Shown here one piece after another: positions 1 to 8,180 of a DNA stretch of 22,681 nucleotides (positions are counted from its first letter, which is position 1; each line of letters begins with the position of its first letter). The stretch covers positions 1 to 22,681 of the forward strand of contig JAFAEX010000034.1 in assembly GCA_023423795.1 (NCBI GenBank). The letters run 5' to 3'. Under the pieces are notes generated by a model. The model was given only the letters and a program-made list of their open reading frames with translations, did no database searches and was not told the origin of the DNA. This DNA is from Chloroflexota bacterium. Lineage in GTDB: Bacteria; Chloroflexota; Chloroflexia; Thermomicrobiales; UBA6265. A program made the translations under genes and the position numbers.

Positions 1-26
1 TCATCCCGCCCCCCCGCCGCCGGGCC

Positions 27-238
27 GGTATCCGGATCAAATAGGCAAACGCCATAAACCCCGCGCTACGAAAACAAAGCCCCTCCGGGGCTGAACACGG
101 GCGGTGGCCGGATCAATCTCGCAACCGCCATCATCGCGCCCGCCACTGGCCCGGTATCCGGATCAAACAGGCAAACGCCATCAACCCCGAGCGGGCGTGG
201 ACGGTGGCCGGATTAAATTGGCAACCGTCATCATCCCC
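27..238 (+). repeat. Four diverged 36-bp direct repeats (27-62, 103-138, 153-188, 203-238)
   Basis: Four same-length copies begin GGTATCCGGAT or GGTGGCCGGAT and end around GCAAMCGCCATCAWCCCC. Copies at 27 and 153 are one subtype (GGTATCC, AGGCAAACGCC). Copies at 103 and 203 are another (GGTGGCC, GGCAACCGYC or CGCAACCGCC). Start-to-start distances are 76, 50 and 50 bp. The last three copies therefore have 14-bp spacers, while the first spacer is 40 bp and holds a hairpin. A fifth, more diverged copy lies at 12040-12075. No reading frame of gene-like quality covers 1-300. Function is unknown; this looks like a decayed intergenic repeat family. Confidence 0.75.
61..100 (-). repeat. Hairpin element, inverted relative of the copy at 11971-12013
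   Basis: A perfect 6-bp stem with a 3-nt loop sits at 78-92 (AGCCCCTCCGGGGCT). Read on the minus strand, its flanks (GTGTTC before, then GTTTTCGTAGCGCGGG) match those of the plus-strand hairpin at 11981-11995 (CATTC before, GTTGGCATAGCCCGGG after). The stem is AGCCCC/GGGGCT here and AGTCCC/GGGACT there, so pairing is kept by paired changes. It is a REP-like structured element. Confidence 0.65.
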
Positions 239-304
239 GGGCGTACGTGGCTGCCGAATCGCTCTGGCGAGCGCCAATAATTGGGCCTACGCACGGCGGC
301 GAGG

Positions 305-313
305 TGCTAGGAT
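305..313 (+). promoter_or_regulatory. Candidate extended -10 promoter for the first solute-binding protein
   Basis: TGCTAGGAT has the TGn-TANNNT form of an extended -10 box. No good -35 lies at 17-18 bp, which is tolerated for extended -10 promoters. It implies a leader of about 145 nt before the ATG at 466. A small palindrome, CCAAT-A-ATTGG, lies upstream at 274-284 and could be a regulator site. Both calls are inference from motif and position. Confidence 0.4.
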
Positions 314-465
314 GCCGGATCGGCACTTTCCACGGTTCGGAGCGAGCATTGGTACGGGATCCGATCGATCTCCGCGCCATCGCCGGACCGTTCCGGTGCT
401 TTCGGCAAGCGGCACGGCACGGCGGCGGTGCGATACCGCCCCATCGGCAAAGAGGAGCGTGAGCC

Positions 466-2157
466 ATGACGCGAGACCCGCGAGTGATCCCGTTTCTGCG
501 CGACCTCGAAGCGCGCAAGCTGAACCGGCGACGGTTGCTCCAGGCGAGCGCGGCGACGGCGGCCGCGGTCGCCGCGCCGGTCGCTGCCACGTCGCGCGGG
601 GCGAGGACGGCGGTTGCCCAGTCGGACCCGACCCAACTGGTGGTCGTCGATGACTTGCCGGCGCAGTGGTTCTACCTCGACCCGGCCCGCATCTACGAAG
701 TTAACTCCCAGGTCGGGATGCAGCTCGTCTACGAGTGCCTCTACCACATCCCCGACGCGACGAAGCTGGACGACGTCGTTCCCCTGCTGGCGGAGGATTT
801 CCCGACCTACAGCGAGGACGGCCTCACGGCGACGATCAAGCTGAAGCCGGGCGTCACCTTCCACAACTCGGGCAACGAGGTCACCGCCGATGATTGGGTC
901 TGGAGCTGGAACCGGCTCAAGAACGTGCTCGGCAACCCCAGCTACCTGTTCACCGACTTCTTCGAATCGGTGACGGCGGTCGATCCGCAGACGCTGGAGC
1001 TGAAGCTGGTCAGCCCGAACGTCGTCCTGCCCGCCGTCCTCAGCACCACGGTCTTCAGCGTGACCGACAGCACGGTCGGGCAGGAGAACGGCGGCTCGGC
1101 CGAAGAGGGCGCGGACGCGACCGACATGCTCACCGACTGGCTCAACCTCGGGCAGTCGATCGGCACCGGCCCGTACATGCTCACGTTCTGGGACCCGAAT
1201 GGCGAGATCGTCATCGAGAAGAACCCGACCTACTGGGGCGACGAGCCGTCCTTCGAGCGGATCATCTTCCGCAACGTCGCCGGCGCGGCGAGCCAGATGC
1301 AGTTGGTCGAACTGGGCGAAGCCGACATCGCCGTGGTGATCGACCCGGACCAGTTCGAGGAGATCGCGAACAACCCCGGACTCCAGATCCTCGAGGGGCC
1401 GTCGCTGGCGCTCGACTTCCTGGCGATGCACACCTCGGAGGAGGTCGGCGGCCCGCTTGCCAGCCGGGAGGCCCGGCAGGCGATCGCCCACGCGATCGAC
1501 TACGACGGGATCATCGACGGGCTCAGCGGCGGGATGGCCGTGCGGCCTGCCGCACCGGTGCCGCTGGGCCTGCTCGGCGCGGAGGAGGTCGAACCCCTCA
1601 AGTACGTCACCGACATCGACCGCGCCAACGAGTTGTGGGAAGCGTCGGGCAACGGGCCGACGGAAATCACCTTCACGTACGATGCCAACGGCATCTCCGT
1701 GACCGGTGTCAGCACCGACGTGCTGGCCGCCAAGTTCCAGGAGGACGTGGAGCGCATCGAGGGCGTCACCGTTACCCTCAACCCGATGGACGCGGCGCAG
1801 CGGTTGACGGACTTCCGCGAGAGCAAGCTGCAGTTCACCTACTCGGGCTGGGCGCCGGACTTCGCCGACGTCCACTCCTACGCCGAGCCGTTCGGGCGGG
1901 AGGGCAGCGTCGCCGCCCGGCGCGTGGCGTTCGCCAACGACGAGATCGGGCCGCTGCTGGACCAGGGGATCGTGGAGACGGACCCCGAGAAGCGCCGCGA
2001 GATCTATACCCGCATCCAGGAGATCATGGTCGAGGAGGCCGCGTTCATCTCGATCGTGCAGCCGACATACGCGATGCCGGCCACGGTGTCGCTGGTCGGC
2101 GCGCAGCCGCACGGTACCTACCTGCTGCAACTGCGCTACGCCTCGAAGGAGGGGTAG
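466..2157 (+). CDS. ABC transporter solute-binding protein, family 5 (DppA/OppA-like), Tat-exported
   Basis: Extracytoplasmic peptide or opine-type binding protein (563 aa) that would deliver ligand to a DppBC-type permease. The N-terminus carries a twin-arginine signal (NRRRLL, residues 20-25) followed by an Ala-rich hydrophobic stretch to about residue 52, where cleavage is expected; there is no lipobox cysteine. The mature part has family-5 hallmarks: an LAEDFPTYSEDGLTATIKL block, GVTFHNS, SIGTGPYML, NPTYWGD, ARQAIAHAIDYD and a C-terminal EIYTRIQEIMVEEA. The ATG at 466 is preceded by AGAGGAG at suitable spacing. It is a close paralogue of the protein at 4425-6122 (about 60% identical by eye). 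The gene is convergent with the amidohydrolase at 2354-4009. Ligand specificity cannot be read from the sequence; peptides are the family default. Confidence 0.93.
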   Translation: MTRDPRVIPFLRDLEARKLNRRRLLQASAATAAAVAAPVAATSRGARTAVAQSDPTQLVVVDDLPAQWFYLDPARIYEVNSQVGMQLVYECLYHIPDATKLDDVVPLLAEDFPTYSEDGLTATIKLKPGVTFHNSGNEVTADDWVWSWNRLKNVLGNPSYLFTDFFESVTAVDPQTLELKLVSPNVVLPAVLSTTVFSVTDSTVGQENGGSAEEGADATDMLTDWLNLGQSIGTGPYMLTFWDPNGEIVIEKNPTYWGDEPSFERIIFRNVAGAASQMQLVELGEADIAVVIDPDQFEEIANNPGLQILEGPSLALDFLAMHTSEEVGGPLASREARQAIAHAIDYDGIIDGLSGGMAVRPAAPVPLGLLGAEEVEPLKYVTDIDRANELWEASGNGPTEITFTYDANGISVTGVSTDVLAAKFQEDVERIEGVTVTLNPMDAAQRLTDFRESKLQFTYSGWAPDFADVHSYAEPFGREGSVAARRVAFANDEIGPLLDQGIVETDPEKRREIYTRIQEIMVEEAAFISIVQPTYAMPATVSLVGAQPHGTYLLQLRYASKEG

Positions 2158-2167
2158 GGGAGCGACC

Positions 2168-2195
2168 GGGCCGGCAACCGAGCGGTTGCCGGCCC
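2168..2195 (+). terminator. Stem-loop terminator after the first solute-binding protein
   Basis: A perfect 12-bp inverted repeat (GGGCCGGCAACC / GGTTGCCGGCCC) with a 4-nt GAGC loop starts 11 nt after the stop codon. It lacks a long T-run, being followed by GATATTC, so intrinsic termination is probable but not certain. Confidence 0.6.
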
Positions 2196-2216
2196 GATAT
2201 TCGCCGCCACGCCACA

Positions 2217-2299
2217 CCGTCATCCCGAGCCTGTCGAGGGATCTCGTCGTCCGTATTACGCAGGTGAAACGAGATCCCTCGACAGGCTCGGGATGACGG
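2217..2299. repeat. Perfect 31-bp inverted repeat, copy 1 of the GTCATCCCGAGC palindrome family
   Basis: Left arm 2217-2247 and right arm 2269-2299 are perfectly complementary over 31 bp around a 21-nt loop. It lies between two convergent genes, where it could also act as a bidirectional terminator. Related copies are at 10811-10893 (right arm decayed) and 14516-14614. No transposase is nearby, so it resembles a REP/MITE-type non-autonomous element. Confidence 0.85.
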
Positions 2300-2353
2300 G
2301 TTGTTTGTCGGGATGGGTCGATCCTCGTTCGCTGGGTGCTTCGTAGCCGGCGG

Positions 2354-4009
2354 TCAGGCGGCCGTTGCGCCCGCCGGGCCGCGGTGCTTCAGCCAGACGC
2401 CCGGGGTTGCTCCTGTGTGCGCGCCGTCGCGGAGGACGGCCGCGCCGTTGACCCAGACATCGCGCACGCCCACCGAGAGTTGGTGCGGATTATCGAACGT
2501 CGCGCGGTCGATGATCGTTTCGGGATCGAAGACGACGACGTCGGCGGCCATGCCCGGGCGCAGGATGCCGCGATCCACGAGGCCCAGCCGGTCTGCCACC
2601 GACGAGGTCATCTTGCGGATGGCGTCCTCCAGCGGGATCACGCCCTGCTCACGCACGTAGCGGCCGAGGACGCGGGCATACGTGCCGTAGGCGCGGGGAT
2701 GCTCCGGCCGGACGCCAGTGATGCGCGCTGGGTCGAGGCCGCCGGCGTCGGTCGAGAACTTGATCCACGGCTGGCGCATCTGGAGCGCGAGGTTGTCCTC
2801 GCTCATCTCGAAGTAGTAGGTGAAGATGTTCTGCCGCTCCGCCAGCAGCAGGTCCATCGCGGCGTCGATCCAGTCCTTGCCCTGAGCCGCGGCGATTTCG
2901 GCCAGCGTCTTGCCGATCAGGCCGGCGTGCTCGGGCCGGAGCAGCCCGACCGGCCGGATGCGCTCCGGCCCGGCGTTCCGCCCGATGTTCTCCCAGTCGT
3001 CTTCGCCGCGCTCGATGTCGCGGCGCATGCGGGCGCGGGCATCGGGGTCCGCCAGGTTGTCCCAGAGCCTGCCGTCCGCTTCCGCCCACGGCGGCAGCAC
3101 CGACGCCAGTCCGGTGCCCGAGGCAACGTAGGGGTACATGTCGGAGGTGACGTCGATGCCGTCGGCGCGCGCCGCCTCGACGCGGGCGATGACTTCGTGC
3201 ATCAGCGGCCAGTTCGGCTCGCCGGTCACCTTCAGGTGGTAGATCTCGGTGGCGACTCCCGTGCGCCGCGCGATCTCCAGCGTTTCATCCAGCGCCGAGA
3301 GGATCGGGGCGTCCTCCGAACGCATGTGGGTGATGTGGACGCCGCGCCATTCGGCTACGACCTCCATGATCGCGGCCAGTTCGTCGGTGTCGGCGTAGCA
3401 GCTCGGCGGGTAGATCAGGGCCGTGGCGACGCCGAACGCGCCGTCCTCCATCGCCTCGGCGACCACCCGCCGCATGGTGGCGACCTCCTCGGCGGTCGCC
3501 TGCCCGAGTTCGAACCCCTTCGCGTATTCGCGCACGGTGCCGTGGCCGATGAACGAGCCGACGTTGACCGACACGCCGCGCCCTTCGAGGTCGCGCAGCC
3601 AGTCGCCGAAGCGCGTCCACTCCCGCGCGATGTCTTTCCACTCGGCGACGAGCGACGGCTCGCTGAAGACGAAACTTTCGCTGAACGGCGAAGCGATCCG
3701 CCCGCCGAACGGCGCCGGCGTCCACGCCTCGCCCATGATCTCGGTCGTCACGCCCTGCGTGATCTTGGAGACCGACCGGCGATCCGAGAGGAAGGGCACG
3801 ATCGAGTGGGACTGGATGTCGATGAAGCCCGGGCAGACGACGTGGCCGGCAGCGTCGATCGTCTCGGCGGCGTCGGAGGGGTCCAGCACGCCCGGCGGCG
3901 CGACGTCGGCGACGCGTCCCCCGGCGATGGCGACATCGGCGTTTCGCCACGGGTTGCCGCTGCCGTCGATGAGCCGGCCGCCGGTGATTAGGGTGTCGAA
4001 CGTCGGCAT
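2354..4009 (-). CDS. Amidohydrolase, N-acyl-D-amino-acid deacylase family (atypical metal site)
   Basis: Predicted cytoplasmic metal-dependent hydrolase (551 aa) of the D-aminoacylase branch, whose members remove acyl groups from N-acyl-D-amino acids. Family features: N-terminal beta-sandwich entry (LITGGRLIDGSGNP), GFIDIQSHS (61-69), ITQGVTTEIMG, HITHMRSE (His228), EIYHLK (His258), FSTDAGG (Asp421), HPRAYGTYARVLGRYVRE and the C-terminal GILRPGMAADVVVFDP. The usual metal-binding HxH is Gln66-Ser-His68. Where classic D-aminoacylases have a metal-ligand Cys (GNCG), this protein has GEAW. The ATG at 4009 is chosen because GGAGG precedes it at good spacing; the open frame upstream to 4162 is non-homologous. 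It sits between two binding-protein genes on the other strand. The family is confident; the substrate is not. Confidence 0.88.
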   Translation of the reverse strand: MPTFDTLITGGRLIDGSGNPWRNADVAIAGGRVADVAPPGVLDPSDAAETIDAAGHVVCPGFIDIQSHSIVPFLSDRRSVSKITQGVTTEIMGEAWTPAPFGGRIASPFSESFVFSEPSLVAEWKDIAREWTRFGDWLRDLEGRGVSVNVGSFIGHGTVREYAKGFELGQATAEEVATMRRVVAEAMEDGAFGVATALIYPPSCYADTDELAAIMEVVAEWRGVHITHMRSEDAPILSALDETLEIARRTGVATEIYHLKVTGEPNWPLMHEVIARVEAARADGIDVTSDMYPYVASGTGLASVLPPWAEADGRLWDNLADPDARARMRRDIERGEDDWENIGRNAGPERIRPVGLLRPEHAGLIGKTLAEIAAAQGKDWIDAAMDLLLAERQNIFTYYFEMSEDNLALQMRQPWIKFSTDAGGLDPARITGVRPEHPRAYGTYARVLGRYVREQGVIPLEDAIRKMTSSVADRLGLVDRGILRPGMAADVVVFDPETIIDRATFDNPHQLSVGVRDVWVNGAAVLRDGAHTGATPGVWLKHRGPAGATAA

Positions 4010-4424
4010 CGCGCAGGTTCCTCCGGGCAACTCGGATCGTTCCGCGTTTGGGGATCGCGGGACCGCGCCGCGGTCAGGTCGTGCCGCACACGATAGCGCG
4101 GGCAGCCGGGGATCGCGCGGGCGAACCGGGCGTTCTCGCCGGGTCGGGATGTCGCGTGTCACGACCGAACGGGGCTTTGTCGATGGATGGCACGCACGAA
4201 ACCGTCAGGCCGAAATGGCAACGTGAACCGGCGGAGCGCCGAAATCGGCGTGCTATGATCGCTCGCAGCCGAACGGTCCAAGGATGAGATGGGCCACGAG
4301 GAACGGGTCTCGTCGCGCGGCCCCGTGTCATTCCCGAACGAGCGACCACGACGGCGTGGCCGACGGACGCGGGGCGCCTCCCGGCGCGGAACGGCGCCGG
4401 TACAGTCGAGGAGCAGAGACGCTG
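4010..4424. other. Divergent intergenic region between amidohydrolase and second binding protein
   Basis: This 415-bp stretch has no convincing gene. It holds the amidohydrolase ribosome site near 4018-4025, a candidate plus-strand promoter at 4251-4259 and a leader of about 160 nt for the second binding protein. A weak minus-strand -10-like TATCGT (4090-4095) is the only promoter candidate I see for the amidohydrolase. Both genes could share regulation here, but no clear operator is visible. Confidence 0.5.
4251..4259 (+). promoter_or_regulatory. Candidate extended -10 promoter for second binding protein and permeases
   Basis: TGCTATGAT is a near-ideal extended -10 (TGn then TATGAT at 4254-4259). 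No good -35 is found 17-18 bp upstream. It would drive the 4425-6122 gene and, by short gaps, the two permeases after it. Confidence 0.5.
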
Positions 4425-6122
4425 ATGGTCAACTCCCGCTTGATCCAGACCCTCCAGGCGCTCGAAGTGCACAAGCTGAGCCGGCGCCAGTTGGCGCACG
4501 CGGCGGCGCTCGGCGCGGCCGCGGCAGCGTCGCCGGTGGTCGCCCGGCAGCCCCGGACCGCCGGCGCCGCGCCGAGCGCCCAGTCCGACCCCAGCCAGCT
4601 CGTGGTGCTCGATAACATCCAGGGCGGCTACTGGCTGTACCTCGACCCGGGTCGGTTCTACGAAATCAACCCGCAGGCCGCCATGCAACTCGTCTACGAG
4701 TGCCTCTACCACATCCCGGACGGCGCCAACCCCGGCGACGTGCAGCCGCTGCTGGCGGAGGGGATGCCGGAATTCAGCGAGGACGGCCTGACGGCGACCG
4801 TCAAGATACGGGAAGGCGTCACCTTCCACACCACCGGCAACCCGATGACCGCCGCCGACTGGCTGTGGTCGTGGTCGCGGCTCAAGAACCTGAAGAGCAA
4901 CCCGAGTTTCCTCTACACGGACTACATCGAATCGGTCTCGGCGCCGGACGATTTCACGCTGGAGATCAAGCTGCTGACGCCGAACGTGGCGCTGCCGGCC
5001 ATCCTCGCCTTCGCCTCGATGTCGGTGGCGGACAGCACGGCGGCCCAGGAAAACGGCGGCGTAGCCGAAGAGGGCGCGGACGTATCCGACACGCTGACCG
5101 ACTGGCTGAACGAGGGCAACTCGATCGGCACCGGCCCGTTCACGCTGACGCAGTGGGACCTCGCGGGCGAGGTCGTCATCGAGGCCAACCCGGATTACTG
5201 GGGCGACGCGCCGAGCTTCGAGCGGATCATCTTCCGCAACGTGGAAGACACGTCCACCCAACTCCAGCTGATCGAAACCGGCGAGGCGGACATCGCCTTC
5301 GCGATCGATCCCGACCTGATCCCGCAAGTAGAGGCCAACCCCGGCCTGCAATTGATCACGGGCCCTTCGCTGGCCATCCAGTACATCGCCATGCACACCT
5401 CGGAGGAGGTCGGCGGCCCGCTCGCCAGCAAGGAGGCGCGGCAGGCGATCGCCCACGCGCTCGACTTCGACGGCGTCATCGACGGGTTGATGGGCGGAAA
5501 CGCCGTCCGTCCGGCGACGCCGGTCGCGCTCGGCCTGCTGGGCGCGGAAGAGGCTCTGCCCCTCGCGTACCAGACGGACGTGGAGAAGGCGAACGAACTG
5601 TGGGCCGCCAGCGGCAACGGCCCGACCGAACTGGCGTTCACCTGGGGATCGGGGGAAACCGCGCCCGGCGGCCTCAACCTCGACATCCTGGCGGCAAAGG
5701 TCCAGGAAGATGTCCAGCGGATCGATGGCGTTACCGTGGCGCTGACCCCGATGGACCCGACCCAGCGTCTACAGCAGTTCCGCGAGAGCAAGCTGCAGTT
5801 CACGATGTCGAACTGGTCGCCGGACTACGCCGACGCCCAGACCTACGCCGACCCGTTCGGCCGCACCGACGGCGCGGCGGCGCGGCGCGTCGGGTTCTCC
5901 AATCCGGAGATCGATGAACTGCTGACGCAAGGCATCGCGGAACTCGATCCGGAAAAGCGCCTCGAAATCTACCTCCGCATCCAGGAGATCATGGTCGAGG
6001 AGGCGGCGTTCGTCGTCCAGTTCCAGCCGAACTACATCATGCCGGCGGCCGCCAGCGTCAAGGGCGCGCAGCCGCACGGCGTCTACATCCTCCAGCTCCG
6101 CTTCGCGAGCAAGGAGGCCTGA
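4425..6122 (+). CDS. ABC transporter solute-binding protein, family 5 (paralogue), Tat-exported
   Basis: Second extracytoplasmic peptide-type binding protein (565 aa). The signal contains a good Tat motif (SRRQL, residues 19-23), an Ala-rich core and probable cleavage near residue 50-53. The mature part aligns end to end with the 466-2157 product, sharing QLVYECLYHIPD, SEDGLTAT, GVTFH, SIGTGP, YWGD.PSFERIIFRNV and AMHTSEEVGGPLAS. The ATG at 4425 follows CGAGGAG; the frame stays open upstream to 4284 but that extension lacks any signal-peptide logic. The permease gene starts 63 bp downstream, so this is probably the transporter's co-transcribed binding protein. Two paralogues suggest one permease serving two ligand specificities, or a recent duplication. 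Confidence 0.93.
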   Translation: MVNSRLIQTLQALEVHKLSRRQLAHAAALGAAAAASPVVARQPRTAGAAPSAQSDPSQLVVLDNIQGGYWLYLDPGRFYEINPQAAMQLVYECLYHIPDGANPGDVQPLLAEGMPEFSEDGLTATVKIREGVTFHTTGNPMTAADWLWSWSRLKNLKSNPSFLYTDYIESVSAPDDFTLEIKLLTPNVALPAILAFASMSVADSTAAQENGGVAEEGADVSDTLTDWLNEGNSIGTGPFTLTQWDLAGEVVIEANPDYWGDAPSFERIIFRNVEDTSTQLQLIETGEADIAFAIDPDLIPQVEANPGLQLITGPSLAIQYIAMHTSEEVGGPLASKEARQAIAHALDFDGVIDGLMGGNAVRPATPVALGLLGAEEALPLAYQTDVEKANELWAASGNGPTELAFTWGSGETAPGGLNLDILAAKVQEDVQRIDGVTVALTPMDPTQRLQQFRESKLQFTMSNWSPDYADAQTYADPFGRTDGAAARRVGFSNPEIDELLTQGIAELDPEKRLEIYLRIQEIMVEEAAFVVQFQPNYIMPAAASVKGAQPHGVYILQLRFASKEA

Positions 6123-6185
6123 TCCGGCTTCCGTGGCCGCCGCCTCATCGCGGCGGCCCCGGACGACGCTCTCGGGAGATGCGCG

Positions 6186-7205
6186 TTGGGTTTGTGGGCA
6201 TACGTCGGGCGGCGCCTGGTCCAGTCGGTGTTCGTGCTGCTGATCGTCAGCGTGGCCACGTTCACCTTGCTCCAGTTGGTGCCCGGCGACCCGGTCACCA
6301 CGCTGCTGGGCGAGCGGGCGGCCAACAACCCCGAGATCCGGGCGGCCGCCGAGCGGCGCTACGGGCTCGACAAGCCCGCCCCGGTCCAGTATTTCGTCTA
6401 CATGGGCAACCTGTTCCGGGGCGACTTCGGGGATTCGATCTCCACCCGGCGGCCGGTCGCGACCGACCTGCGGCAGTTCATCCCCGGCACGATCGAACTA
6501 GCGCTCGCCGCGATCCTGTTCGCCCTGGCGATCGGCATTCCGCTCGGCATCGTCGGCGCGGTCTACCGCAACCGCTGGCCGGACCACCTGGCGCGGGCCG
6601 TCGCCCTGCTCGGCACCTCCGTGCCCGTCTTCTGGCTCGGGTTGCTGTTGCTGTACCTGTTCTTCTATCGCCTCCAGTGGTTGCCCGGCCCCGGCCGCCT
6701 CGACACCGGCATGCAAGCGCCCGAGCGGATCACCGGAATGATCACCGTGGACGCCGCGCTGCGCGGGGAATGGGAGATCTTCCGCTCCTCGCTGACGCAC
6801 CTGGTGCTGCCCGCCGTCGTGCTCGGGTCGTTCGCGCTCGGCGTCGTCGCCCGGATGCTGCGCTCGTCGCTCGTGGCCGCGCTCAGCGAGGACTACGTGC
6901 GCACCGCCCGCGCCAAGGGCGTCGTCGAGCGAAAAGTCGTGACCGCCCACGCGCTGCGCAACGCGCTGATCCCGACGGTGACCGTACTCGGGCTGACCTT
7001 CGCCAGCCTGCTCGCCGGCGCGGTCCTCACCGAGACAATCTTCTCCTGGCCCGGCATCGGCCGCTACAGCGTGCAGGCCGCGCTGAAACTGGACTACCCT
7101 GCGCTGCTCGGGGTGACGCTCTTCGTCGCGTCGGCATACGTCCTGGTCAACCTCGTCATCGACGTGGTTTACGGCATCCTGGATCCGCGCATCCGCATCT
7201 CGTGA
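6186..7205 (+). CDS. ABC transporter permease, DppB/OppB family
   Basis: Inner-membrane permease subunit (339 aa) of a peptide/nickel-type importer. It has the family N-terminus (YVGRRLVQSVFVLLIVSVAT, then LVPGDP), about six membrane segments and a cytoplasmic EAA loop (EDYVRTARAKGVVERKVVTA) that contacts the ATPase. The C-terminus is the usual VVYGILDPRIR. The start is TTG at 6186 with GGGAG about seven bases upstream; the nearby ATG at 6179 is out of frame. The next permease starts 11 bp after the stop, so the pair is an operon with the binding protein upstream. No DppD/DppF ATPase gene is present in the window, so an ATPase encoded elsewhere must power it. Confidence 0.93.
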   Translation: MGLWAYVGRRLVQSVFVLLIVSVATFTLLQLVPGDPVTTLLGERAANNPEIRAAAERRYGLDKPAPVQYFVYMGNLFRGDFGDSISTRRPVATDLRQFIPGTIELALAAILFALAIGIPLGIVGAVYRNRWPDHLARAVALLGTSVPVFWLGLLLLYLFFYRLQWLPGPGRLDTGMQAPERITGMITVDAALRGEWEIFRSSLTHLVLPAVVLGSFALGVVARMLRSSLVAALSEDYVRTARAKGVVERKVVTAHALRNALIPTVTVLGLTFASLLAGAVLTETIFSWPGIGRYSVQAALKLDYPALLGVTLFVASAYVLVNLVIDVVYGILDPRIRIS

Positions 7206-7216
7206 CAGGTTGGCCG

Positions 7217-8170
7217 ATGTCGGCAGTCCGCCCAGCAACCCGCGCCGGCGCCACTCCCAGCGGCACGGTGAACGATCCCGGACGCCCGCCGGCCCCGGCG
7301 ACGCTGGCGGTCGAACCGCCGGCGCAATCGCGCATCTCCGAGGTCATGCGTTCGCTGCGCCGGAATCCGCTGGCGATGGCCGGGCTCGTTATCGTCGTCG
7401 GCTGGTTGGCGCTCGGGTTGCTCGCGCCGGTGCTGCCGCTCGCCGACCCGGACGCCCAGAACCTCTCGATGCGATTGAAGCCGCCCGGCGAGGCCGGAAT
7501 CCTCGGCACCGACGACCTCGGGCGCGACATCTTCAGCCGGATCATCTACGGGGCGCGGGTGTCCGTCCCGGCCGGCATCATCGTCGTCGTCATTAGCGGC
7601 ACGGTCGGCAGCCTGCTCGGGGCCGCCGCCGGCTACCTCGGCGGCGCGGTCGATTCGGTCATCATGCGGGCGGCGGACGCAATCCTGTCGTTTCCCTCGA
7701 TCATCCTCGCGATGGCGATCACCGCCGCTCGCGGCGGGCCGGGGCTCGAAAACGCGCTGATCGCGGTCGGGTTCGTCCTCTGGCCGGAATACGCCCGCCT
7801 CATGCGCGGGCAGGTGCTGGCCATCAAGTCCGGCGAATACGTCGCCGCCGCGGAAGCGCTCGGGGCGTCGCGCCCGCGCATCCTCTTCCGCCACATCCTG
7901 CCCGGGGCCGATGCACCGCTGATCGTCAAGGCCACGCTCGATGTAGGCGCGGCGATCGTGCTGACCGCTGGCCTGTCGTTCATCGGGCTCGGCGCGGTGC
8001 CTCCCACCGCCGAGTGGGGCGCGATGATCAAGCAGGGCGCGGACAAGGGGTTGCAGTACTGGTGGTACGCGCTCGTGCCCGGGGTGGCCATCATGAGCGT
8101 GGTGATGTCGCTGAACTTCCTCGGCGACGGCCTGCGCGATGCCCTCGACCCGCGCGACCGGCAACGCTAG
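7217..8170 (+). CDS. ABC transporter permease, DppC/OppC family
   Basis: Second permease subunit (317 aa). The first 45 or so residues are Pro/Ala-rich and hydrophilic. Then come the DppC N-terminal signature (SLRRNPLAMAGLVIV), the conserved periplasmic GTDDLGRDIFSRIIYGAR block, membrane helices and the EAA loop (EYVAAAEALGASRPRILFRHI). The C-terminus ends NFLGDGLRDALDPR, typical of the family. The ATG at 7217 is the first in frame after the dppB-like stop; the open frame extends upstream inside the previous gene and is not used. The ten-base gap to the following ybaK-like gene suggests continued transcription, although the functions look unrelated. Confidence 0.93.
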   Translation: MSAVRPATRAGATPSGTVNDPGRPPAPATLAVEPPAQSRISEVMRSLRRNPLAMAGLVIVVGWLALGLLAPVLPLADPDAQNLSMRLKPPGEAGILGTDDLGRDIFSRIIYGARVSVPAGIIVVVISGTVGSLLGAAAGYLGGAVDSVIMRAADAILSFPSIILAMAITAARGGPGLENALIAVGFVLWPEYARLMRGQVLAIKSGEYVAAAEALGASRPRILFRHILPGADAPLIVKATLDVGAAIVLTAGLSFIGLGAVPPTAEWGAMIKQGADKGLQYWWYALVPGVAIMSVVMSLNFLGDGLRDALDPRDRQR

Positions 8171-8180
8171 CCGGCCGCCG

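Noticed and set aside
27..238. Possible CRISPR array (regularly spaced 36-bp repeats)
   Set aside because: Repeats fall into two diverged subtypes, spacers are only 14 or 40 bp, one contains a hairpin, and no cas genes are present.
307..2223. Long minus-strand open frame of 638 codons opposite the first binding-protein gene
   Set aside because: It is a high-GC antisense shadow: Arg/Asp/Val-rich low-complexity translation with no family resemblance, fully opposite a well-supported gene. Similar long frames at 2336-3991, 12035-14323, 15607-17238 and 17365-19524 were rejected for the same reason.
4010..4162. N-terminal extension of the amidohydrolase to an ATG at 4162
   Set aside because: The extra 51 residues are Arg/Pro-rich and non-homologous. 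GGAGG sits correctly before the ATG at 4009, where family homology begins.
4284..4424. N-terminal extension of the second binding protein to an ATG at 4284
   Set aside because: It would bury the Tat signal 47 residues inside the protein, and the ATG at 4425 has a good ribosome site.
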